From the NCBI GenBank assembly GCA_019421315.1, contig JAHZFN010000223.1:1-7962 (forward strand): DNA of 7,962 nucleotides, read 5' to 3'. The DNA is from Peptococcaceae bacterium (GTDB lineage: Bacteria > Bacillota > Dehalobacteriia > UBA4068 > UBA4997). The notes under the pieces are model-generated. The model ran no database searches. It worked only from the letters and a program-made list of their open reading frames with translations, and was not told the DNA's origin. This document shows positions 1 through 5,452 of the stretch, in pieces (position 1 is the first letter of the stretch; the number at the start of each line of letters is the position of its first letter). The position numbers were made by a program, and so were the translations under genes.

Positions 1-3000
1 TTCAGGGCGTAGTCAAGGTCTGCCTTTACTGTGCCGTTTTCGGCAGATTTAACGATAACCTGATAAGGAACTTTGTTGCCGCCGGAGGAACGAGCTTTGA
101 TGTTGAGGAAACCGCTTTCGTAAACAATAGCGTAATTATTGCCGCCGTCGGCGCCGCTGATGTTGATTACAGCTTGACCTGTTTTGTTCATGTCGGGAGT
201 TTCGGCATATTCCAGTTTGAGGGTGCCGCCCAGTTGATCGTTGTCAAAAAGACCGCTTACGGAGTAGTCGGTATCCTGAACCAATTCGGTTGGCAAAACG
301 GGGACTTCACTGCGTACATAGGCAGTTCTGTCCAAAGCTTTAACTGTTACTTTAGCTTTTTGGATTTCGGCAGTAATGCTTGCTTCCTCAACGTTTTTGT
401 GGTTGTTGTCGCCGATAACTTTGTAATATACGGTGTAAGTTCCCGCTGCGGTTGCTTTGGGAAGTTCTGTGCTGTATTCGCCGTTTTCACCCAGCTTGTA
501 TTGGATTGTACCGGTTGTGCTGGAGCCTGCGGCAATGAGGGTCTGTTCTGCTGTGCTGCCGCCGTAAACCAAATCTGCAACTGCGGTGGGAGCAACAACA
601 TCGCCGTCTGCTTTTGTGATGTTGACGGTAACTGCGGGCAGAGGCTGAGTCAGGTTGTAGTTGGCTGCGTCTGCGCCTGTCAGAGTAACGCCGGAGTAAG
701 TAACGGCTTTGCCGTTTTCAGCGTCGGCATTGGTGATGGTGCCTGTTGCGGGAATTACGATGTCCAGCTTGTCGTTTTCAACCAGACCATCAAATGTTAG
801 TGCTTCTTTTGTCAGTTCTACAGTTGTGTTGTCTGCTTCGTAAACACGGTCGGTTGCTTTGATACCGCCTGTGAGGGCGATGTCTTTGGCAAGGATTGAA
901 GATGTTGTTGTTTTTTGAGAAGCGTCGGACAATTTATAGTTCTTCGCTTTGTCGCCTGTCAGAGTGATTGTCAGGTTGACTGTTTTGTCTGTGCCGACAT
1001 TTTTGTCTGTGTAGGCTGCGGCAATATCATAGTCCAAATCATCGCCTTCAACAGCGCCTGTCAGTTGACCGCTGCTGATAACGGTGGCTTTGGTGCTGCC
1101 ATCATAAATTGGGTTGGAAACCATAATGCCGTTTACGGTAACCTCTTTTTGATTGATAGCATATTCTTTTTCCACATTGTCGAATGTGAAGTTTCTGCCG
1201 CTGATGGCAGAAATTGTTACTTTGTAAGTATCGGCATCAGCGGAATTTGCGGAATATTGAACAGTGTAGTCAGTGTTTTCCGTCAATGCTGCCGCCTTAT
1301 CGCTGATTTTTACCGTAACTGCCGGTTTTTGAATTTCACCGTTGTAGGTGAATTCCGTAGCGGAAAGAGTAACGACAGGAGTTATTTTTGCCGCATTAAC
1401 GGTTACGGGAACGTCGATATTTTTAACTGTGTTGTAGTTGTCGGAATCTTCGGGTGTGTAGTTTGCCTTGAAGTATTTGGGTGTGCTTGAAGCGTCGCCC
1501 ACAAAGGTTTGGGGAGATACCCAACTCCAGCCTTCAGGCAGTTCAACGGCTGCCAGGGTTTGACCGTAGACTGCTGTTATACCGGTGGGAACGGTGTATT
1601 TGGGGTCTGCTTTGTCGATTGTGAAATAAACAGGGGTGTTTCTCATACCCAAAACGTAGTTTGCGGCAATGAAACCTGTTTGAGCTCTGTCTGCCGGTTC
1701 CAGTGTGCCGAGGTTTATCTCATAAGTGCCGGTATGTTCACCCTGTTCTCTGCCGTAATAGCCGGTATAGCCGTAATCCAGAACAGGATCATCTTGTCCG
1801 AAAATTTTGCTTTGGTTGCTGTCGGGGATGATGGTGATGGTTGCAGGTGCAATTTTTACTTCCACGCTGACAGCTTCGGAGTCGCTGTGGTTGTCATCAC
1901 CGAAAACTTTGTACCAAATTGTGTAGGTACCGGCGTTTTTGCCTGCGGGGATGGTTTCGGTGTAGTTGCCGTCTTTTTCTGTGCTGTATTTCAGAGTGCC
2001 GCCGACAACGCCGCTGCCTGCGTTAAGCAGGGTTTGTTCTTCGCTGTTATAGGTCAGACCTGTTTTGGCGGTCGGTGCATTTTCGATTGTTGCGGGGAGT
2101 GCTTTAACAGTTAAGGTTACAGTATCGCTGTTTAAGGTATAGCTGCTACCGCCGTTTTTGCTTACTGTGATTTCGCAGTAAACGGAGTAGGTTCCGGATG
2201 TCAATGTGGTGTTGATGTCGGCGGCGCCCGAGGCGCCGTTTGCCGTCAATGTTTTATCGGCGATAAGTGTTTTGTTGTTGTTGTCATCGCTGATGTACCA
2301 TTTGGCTTCTGCGGTATAACCGTCCTGCATATTAACTGCCAGTTTTGTCAGTTCGGCAGGCAACGCTGTGTCGCCGTAGGTGATTTCGGCGTTTTCAGGC
2401 TGGGTTGTAATGCTGAAAGGAGCCGTTACGGTTACGGTGAAAGTTTTGGTTGTTGTGTAACCGTCCTTTGTGGCTTCGCAGGTGAATATTTTATTGCCTG
2501 CTTGCGTAGGCTTGAACGGGTTAGTTTGCGTACCGTTATAGTACCAGTTTACTGTAACGCCGTCGGTAGTTGTTGTTTCAGCGGAAAATCTCAATGTTTC
2601 GTTGACATAAGCTGTGGCTGTGTCGTTTACCACGGAAACGCCGTTGATTTTGATTCCTGTGATTTCAACGGGTTTTGCTGCAACGGAAACTGTTTCCTCG
2701 GTTGTTGTTTTTGCCAAATCTTTCGTTGTCAGCCAGCTGCCGTCTTCTTTTTTCAGAGTACTGCCGCTTGCTACACGGTTGGCGAGGGTTGTGGAACCGC
2801 TGTCGATGCCGTAGAACTTACCGCCGGAGATTTGACCGTTTGTGCTTATTTTAAGACCATAGCCTTGGGTATTCCAGTGCTTGAAAGTACCGCCTTTGAT
2901 GTTGACAGTGCCTTTCTCTGCGAGGATTGCGTTTGCCGGGCCTGTGAAATCACCGTCATAGATGGTAACGTTGACATCACGGTTAACTGCATTCATAACC

Positions 3001-4850
3001 GCATAGGTTTGAGAATAAAAAGTGCCGCCGTAAATAACTACACTGCCACTGTAAGCCCAAATGTCATTTGTATTTGCTCGGAAATTTAGTTTGTTCGCAG
3101 CGTCTTTTTGACCGATTGTCAATTTGGCATTTTCATTGGAAACTTTCAGCATAGAGTGAGTGTCTTCGCCTATGATTTTAGCATATGCTGTCGTTTCGGC
3201 AGAGTTGATTATTGTAACATCAGCGGGACCGGTCAGGTTGATGAGCGTATTGGTTATCATACCTAAGTTCAAACCGTCGTAGCTGAGGGTTTGACCGTTC
3301 AAATCGATGGTGAATGTACCTTTTTCGATTTCTATTGAGCTGCCTGTGTGGTTGACGTTGCCAGTCAGCTTAACTGTGCTGCCGCTGTTTTCTTTGGCGG
3401 CGTTAATAGCTTCTTCCAGTGTGGCGTAGCCTGTTGTTTTGTTGTTTGCGGTGGTTACCAATGCCTGAATGCTTGCACCGCAGTATTCGCAGGTGCCGTC
3501 TGCGGCGGATTGATGTTCGCAGGCACCGACTGCCACATAATTGCCTGCATTAATTGCGTTGGTTACATCGGCGAGCTTAATGGGTCTGGACAAATCCGAG
3601 CCGATGCTGTAATAGTAATAGCAGTAGTTTTCAGGCAGGAAATCTTTGCAGGTAATGCCGTTGTTCAAATTAAAGGCGCGGATATTGCCGCCGTTGAATT
3701 TGAGAGAACCGCCGTAGGCTTCCAGCTGCAGGCAGGAGGTGGCTGTTGCGCCGTTGAATGTTACGTCACCGTTGTCGCGGACAGCAATGCCGATGGCGCC
3801 GTTGCCGTTGCTGCTGTCGATGATGTTAACCTTGCCGGAATGGTTGCTGCCGCCGATATTCAAAGGATATCCGCCCAGGCTGTGACCGTTTAAGTCGAAT
3901 GTAACGGCGTCGTCGCCTGTGGTGTCAAGATAAATGCCGTGCGCCAGCTGAAGCTGATTTCCTTCGGCAATGATTTTGACAGTGCAGCCGGCTTCCTGTT
4001 TGGCGGCTGCTACGGCAGATTTAACATCTTCGTACTTGGTGGTTGTGCTGCCGTCGGCAGTTGTTACGGAAGCCACGTAAACGATTTTCTTTTTGAAAAG
4101 CAGAGTTTGCGCAGTTTCGCCGTTTATCGTGTAATAACCATCGGAGATTACCGCTTCTTCTGTCAGGTCGGATTCGTCAGCGTTTTTGTTGACGGAGCCG
4201 TAAACAGAGGCATTCATTCCGTGAAAAATGCTTTTTGCTTTGCCGTATACAAAAAGCTTGCCGCTGTTGTTAACTTCGATTGTACCATTATGGGAAAAAC
4301 TTGCATAATTAGGATCGTCCGGATATGGATTGTCAATAGCGGCAAAAATCGGTTCGGTATCGCTGCTGTTGGAGAGCTTAACCGTTGCCGTACCTCCAAC
4401 GCGCCAAGTCCAGTATCTGTCAAATTCCTTGAATGCGGAATGAGAACCGCCGTTGATATCCAGCGTGCCTGTACCTTTGACATTAATATATGGAACGTTG
4501 GCTGTACCAAAAGAAACGGCGCCGTTTTCGGAATCCGATGTCAGGCTGTTGGAGCCTTTCAGATTCACAAAGCAGCCATATTCAAAGGTTATGGCAGGAT
4601 TGCTGCCGCTGTCGACATTGTAGTTATCCAGTGTCAAAGTTTCTAAACCGCTGTCTGCTCTGCTCCATGTTGCCGTACCGCCGTTGCCGTCGGTCCAGGT
4701 TGTTTCTTGGGCGGTGTCTTTGGTGATGACAATACCGTCTCTGCCGTCCAGGGTGTCTGCGGCAAAAGCCGTCACGGGCGGCATCATCATCAGGCACATT
4801 GCCAAGATGAGAGTGATACTAAGCAGTTTTTTTAGTATTCGCTTGTTCAT
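1..4850 (-). CDS. Large secreted beta-helix / Ig-like / MBG-YDG repeat surface protein (C-terminus outside window)
   Basis: Reading leftwards from ATG at 4850, the frame stays open to base 1, giving at least 1616 residues. The start is fixed by AAGGAGG seven bases upstream and by the signal peptide it creates (residues 1-30, Lys/Arg head, hydrophobic core, AFA cleavage site). Residues ~32-250 and ~253-440 are short-strand repeats with DLNG, GGxI/GGSL turns, like right-handed beta-helices. A CxH...CxxC motif follows at 444-457. Residues ~459-725 are a second beta-helix block with YGGTF, KGGTF and SGGKF turns. From ~727 come Ig-like modules, an APTA...YKV.GD.NH module (925-1003), an MBG-type module (1004-1080), a YTVPTGxTAxYGQTL module (1081-1155), a DYTVxY module (1153-1235), two YDG-type modules (~1236-1410; IYDG at 1248-1251), a second APTA module (1420-1499), a second MBG module (1500-1587), an SSGG linker and the start of an SAENGTVKA-type repeat. 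Families are named from recalled consensus patterns. Function is inferred: a cell-surface adhesin or S-layer-associated fibre. The anchor is not in view. Confidence 0.95.
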   Translation of the reverse strand, partial: MNKRILKKLLSITLILAMCLMMMPPVTAFAADTLDGRDGIVITKDTAQETTWTDGNGGTATWSRADSGLETLTLDNYNVDSGSNPAITFEYGCFVNLKGSNSLTSDSENGAVSFGTANVPYINVKGTGTLDINGGSHSAFKEFDRYWTWRVGGTATVKLSNSSDTEPIFAAIDNPYPDDPNYASFSHNGTIEVNNSGKLFVYGKAKSIFHGMNASVYGSVNKNADESDLTEEAVISDGYYTINGETAQTLLFKKKIVYVASVTTADGSTTTKYEDVKSAVAAAKQEAGCTVKIIAEGNQLQLAHGIYLDTTGDDAVTFDLNGHSLGGYPLNIGGSNHSGKVNIIDSSNGNGAIGIAVRDNGDVTFNGATATSCLQLEAYGGSLKFNGGNIRAFNLNNGITCKDFLPENYCYYYYSIGSDLSRPIKLADVTNAINAGNYVAVGACEHQSAADGTCEYCGASIQALVTTANNKTTGYATLEEAINAAKENSGSTVKLTGNVNHTGSSIEIEKGTFTIDLNGQTLSYDGLNLGMITNTLINLTGPADVTIINSAETTAYAKIIGEDTHSMLKVSNENAKLTIGQKDAANKLNFRANTNDIWAYSGSVVIYGGTFYSQTYAVMNAVNRDVNVTIYDGDFTGPANAILAEKGTVNIKGGTFKHWNTQGYGLKISTNGQISGGKFYGIDSGSTTLANRVASGSTLKKEDGSWLTTKDLAKTTTEETVSVAAKPVEITGIKINGVSVVNDTATAYVNETLRFSAETTTTDGVTVNWYYNGTQTNPFKPTQAGNKIFTCEATKDGYTTTKTFTVTVTAPFSITTQPENAEITYGDTALPAELTKLAVNMQDGYTAEAKWYISDDNNNKTLIADKTLTANGASGAADINTTLTSGTYSVYCEITVSKNGGSSYTLNSDTVTLTVKALPATIENAPTAKTGLTYNSEEQTLLNAGSGVVGGTLKYSTEKDGNYTETIPAGKNAGTYTIWYKVFGDDNHSDSEAVSVEVKIAPATITIIPDSNQSKIFGQDDPVLDYGYTGYYGREQGEHTGTYEINLGTLEPADRAQTGFIAANYVLGMRNTPVYFTIDKADPKYTVPTGITAVYGQTLAAVELPEGWSWVSPQTFVGDASSTPKYFKANYTPEDSDNYNTVKNIDVPVTVNAAKITPVVTLSATEFTYNGEIQKPAVTVKISDKAAALTENTDYTVQYSANSADADTYKVTISAISGRNFTFDNVEKEYAINQKEVTVNGIMVSNPIYDGSTKATVISSGQLTGAVEGDDLDYDIAAAYTDKNVGTDKTVNLTITLTGDKAKNYKLSDASQKTTTSSILAKDIALTGGIKATDRVYEADNTTVELTKEALTFDGLVENDKLDIVIPATGTITNADAENGKAVTYSGVTLTGADAANYNLTQPLPAVTVNITKADGDVVAPTAVADLVYGGSTAEQTLIAAGSSTTGTIQYKLGENGEYSTELPKATAAGTYTVYYKVIGDNNHKNVEEASITAEIQKAKVTVKALDRTAYVRSEVPVLPTELVQDTDYSVSGLFDNDQLGGTLKLEYAETPDMNKTGQAVINISGADGGNNYAIVYESGFLNIKARSSGGNKVPYQVIVKSAENGTVKADLDYAL
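354..593 (-). repeat. APTA-type Ig-like module, copy 2 of the minus protein
   Basis: Residues 1420-1499. It begins APTAVADLVYGG and shares EQTL, AGS, GEYS/GNYT, AGTYT and YKV-GD-NH landmarks with the copy at 1842-2078. It is followed directly by an MBG-type module beginning VTVKALDRTAY. In the rod it repeats the pairing of this module with an MBG module seen after copy 1. Confidence 0.75.
840..1146 (-). other. First YDG-type module and entry into the second (minus protein)
   Basis: Residues ~1236-1337 include KEVTVNGIMV, then IYDGSTKA (the YDG signature at 1249-1251), GAVEGDDLDY, VGTDKTVN and NYKLSD, which follow the order expected for YDG modules. A second, degenerate copy starts with DRVYEADNTT near residue 1333, where Tyr-Glu-Ala replaces Tyr-Asp-Gly, and runs to about residue 1410 (near nt 620), ending with ADAANYNLTQP. 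These modules usually lie in tandem in secreted repeat proteins. The role here is inferred to be a structural stalk. Confidence 0.65.
1842..2078 (-). repeat. APTA-type Ig-like module, copy 1 of the minus protein
   Basis: Residues 925-1003. It begins APTAKTGLTYN and carries EQTL, an AGS turn, an AGTYT strand and a YKVFGDDNH end. The same order of landmarks returns about 500 residues later (354-593). The module is a common stalk unit in clostridial surface proteins. Copy lengths are 79 and 80 residues, and DNA similarity is only partial, so the duplication is old or both copies were acquired as diverged units. Confidence 0.75.
3480..3521 (-). other. CxH-x7-CxxC motif between the two beta-helix blocks
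   Basis: Residues 444-458 read CEHQSAADGTCEYCG, giving possible metal ligands Cys444, His446, Cys454 and Cys457. The same H...DGxCxxCG pattern recurs in many Gram-positive surface proteins, often just before a new block beginning Ala-x-Leu-x-x-Ala, as here (YATLEEAINAA). A zinc-knuckle-like or disulfide-stabilised hinge is plausible. It is immediately preceded by an odd NYCYYYYS stretch near residues 407-414. Metal binding is inference only. Confidence 0.6.
4761..4850 (-). other. Signal peptide of the minus-strand surface protein
   Basis: Codons 1-30 encode a Sec-type signal: MNKRILKK head, a core of LLSITLILAMCLMMM, then PPVTAFA with likely cleavage after Ala30 (A-F-A before A-D). Seven consecutive A bases on the coding strand (4827-4833) span codons 6-8. 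The cysteine at position 19 is not in a convincing lipobox because Met precedes it. Confidence 0.9.
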
Positions 4851-4857
4851 GTTTTAT

Positions 4858-4864
4858 CCTCCTT
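4858..4864 (-). promoter_or_regulatory. Ribosome binding site of the minus-strand gene
   Basis: The minus strand reads AAGGAGG, a full match to the anti-Shine-Dalgarno core, seven bases before the ATG at 4850. It decides the start. Confidence 0.9.
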
Positions 4865-4888
4865 GCGTTAAAAAATATACACAGTGTT

Positions 4889-4917
4889 ATTATACAACTT
4901 TTGTTTCGGCATTGCAA
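4889..4917 (-). promoter_or_regulatory. Sigma-A-type promoter of the minus-strand gene
   Basis: The minus strand has a perfect TATAAT at 4894-4889 and TTGCAA at 4917-4912 (four of six matches to TTGACA), separated by exactly 17 bases. Transcription would start near 4882 and give a leader of about 32 bases ending in the strong ribosome binding site. No dyad lies in this spacer; a short 9-base ACACAGTGT palindrome overlaps the expected start point. Confidence 0.7.
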
Positions 4918-5056
4918 TCAGCTTTGCGGAAAATAATGCTAAAATAATGTTAATATTAGGTAAAATTTGTTTCACAGCTGTTTTTTTACTTTTACGGCAG
5001 AAATTAAGGTGCTGAAATTAATTTTGGAGCTTAAATTTTATTGTTTCTTCATTATT

Positions 5057-5084
5057 ATATATATAATTATATATATTTTTTTTT
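5057..5084. repeat. 20-bp AT palindrome followed by a T9 run
   Basis: Positions 5057-5076 form a perfect palindrome of alternating A and T with AATT at its centre. It is followed by nine T (5076-5084), then G and five more T. It resembles an intrinsic terminator on the plus strand, but no plus-strand gene lies upstream in the window and the stem has no G-C pair. It is more likely flexible, easily melted DNA or a slippage-prone tract in the control region. Confidence 0.6.
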
Positions 5085-5150
5085 GTTTTTCTGCTCCGTT
5101 ATTCTCTGTTATTATGGTATAAAAAGCGTTGTTGTCTGCGAAAGGCATTA

Positions 5151-5220
5151 ATTGTTCGGCGGCGGTGCGCCGAAACAGCGCAAACGCCAAATATGGTGAT
5201 TTTTCTGTCGAAAATCGCCG
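5151..5220. other. GC-rich island with two hairpins
   Basis: Hairpin 1 pairs TTCGGCG (5155-5161) with CGCCGAA (5168-5174) around a six-base loop and can extend past one bulged A. Hairpin 2 pairs 5195-5204 with 5210-5219 (ten pairs, two of them G-T) around a five-base loop. CGCCGAAA occurs at 5168-5175 and again at 5216-5223. Neither hairpin is followed by a T run on either strand, so they are not intrinsic terminators. The composition jump suggests an inserted dispersed repeat or a structured leader. I do not recognise it as a known RNA family. Confidence 0.5.
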
Positions 5221-5267
5221 AAAGAACATATATATAGATATTTTATAAAAAAATTTTGCCAAAACTA

Positions 5268-5298
5268 TTGTATCGTACATTGGTGTACGATATATAAT
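5268..5298 (+). promoter_or_regulatory. Probable regulated promoter of the plus-strand gene, 19-bp spacer
   Basis: TATAAT at 5293-5298 is a perfect -10 box. The best -35 is TTGTAT at 5268-5273, which matches the consensus only at TTG and lies 19 bases away instead of 17. Transcription would start near 5305, leaving a ~60-base AU-rich leader. A weak -35 with an overlong spacer filled by a dyad is the layout of promoters activated by MerR-family proteins. That regulator assignment is inference; no regulator gene is in the window. Confidence 0.5.
5271..5292. promoter_or_regulatory. Perfect inverted repeat (candidate operator)
   Basis: The left arm TATCGTACA (5271-5279) and right arm TGTACGATA (5284-5292) are exact reverse complements around the four bases TTGG. 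The dyad overlaps the end of the proposed -35 box and touches the -10 box, so a bound protein would directly control RNA polymerase at the plus-gene promoter. It lies upstream of the expected transcription start, so it acts as DNA, not as an RNA hairpin. Confidence 0.6.
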
Positions 5299-5346
5299 AA
5301 TATTAGGTTTATTTAAATTTATATTTATACACACATATTAAATTTT

Positions 5347-5355
5347 AAAGGAGAG
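5347..5355 (+). promoter_or_regulatory. Ribosome binding site of the plus-strand gene
   Basis: AAAGGAGAG precedes the ATG at 5366 by ten bases. Together with the signal peptide encoded immediately after, it fixes this start. Confidence 0.85.
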
Positions 5356-5365
5356 AAAATTCATT

Positions 5366-5452
5366 ATGAAAACGAAAAAGCTTTTGACATTAATTTTAGC
5401 TTTGGCAATGGTGTTTTCGTTAATGGCAGCGGGCGGTCTTACGGCTTATGCC
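5366..5452 (+). other. Signal peptide of the plus-strand surface protein
   Basis: Codons 1-29 give the head MKTKK, a core of LLTLILALAMVFSLMA and an AGGLTAYA cleavage region, with cutting expected between Ala29 and Asp30. The design resembles that of the divergent protein, which points to Sec export for both. No lipobox is present. Confidence 0.9.

Larger units (their letters stand above)
4851..5365. other. Shared divergent control region, no protein gene seen
   Basis: These 515 bases separate the two start codons. They hold one promoter and ribosome binding site facing each way, an AT palindrome with T9, a GC-rich two-hairpin island and a dyad at the plus promoter. Stretches 5041-5120 and 5221-5346 are about 17% GC by direct count, against 53% in 5151-5220. 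Both genes point outwards, so no terminator is needed and none was identified. Confidence 0.8.

Noticed and set aside
174..2114. Three plus-strand open frames of about 190-210 codons (174-800, 915-1490, 1509-2114)
   Set aside because: All are antisense to the minus-strand surface gene, have Cys-rich translations without motifs, and lack good ribosome binding sites. They are composition shadows.
2502..4726. Further plus-strand open frames, up to 235 codons, opposite the beta-helix half of the minus gene
   Set aside because: Same reason: antisense to in-frame beta-helix, Cys-motif and Ig-like coding sequence, with no independent coding evidence.
4791..4799. Possible lipoprotein signal (LAMC) in the minus-strand protein
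   Set aside because: Met stands directly before the Cys where a lipobox needs Gly, Ala or Ser, and a good AxA cleavage site follows ten residues later.
4879..4887. ACACAGTGT palindrome at the minus-gene transcription start as an operator
   Set aside because: A nine-base odd palindrome is expected by chance in a 515-base spacer and does not extend outward. There is no second copy to support it.
5057..5090. Intrinsic terminator on the plus strand (AT palindrome plus T run)
   Set aside because: The stem has only A-T pairs and there is no plus-strand gene upstream to terminate; the neighbouring gene is transcribed the other way.
5256..5261. TTGCCA as the -35 box of the plus-gene promoter
   Set aside because: It matches the consensus at five of six bases, but no acceptable -10 box lies 16-18 bases downstream, and the TATAAT at 5293 is 31 bases away.
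5038..5334. A 98-codon minus-strand open frame in the intergenic region
   Set aside because: It is made largely of Ile/Tyr/Lys codons from AT tracts, crosses the GC-rich hairpin island and the plus-strand promoter and dyad, and has no convincing ribosome binding site or domain. A small gene cannot be fully excluded.
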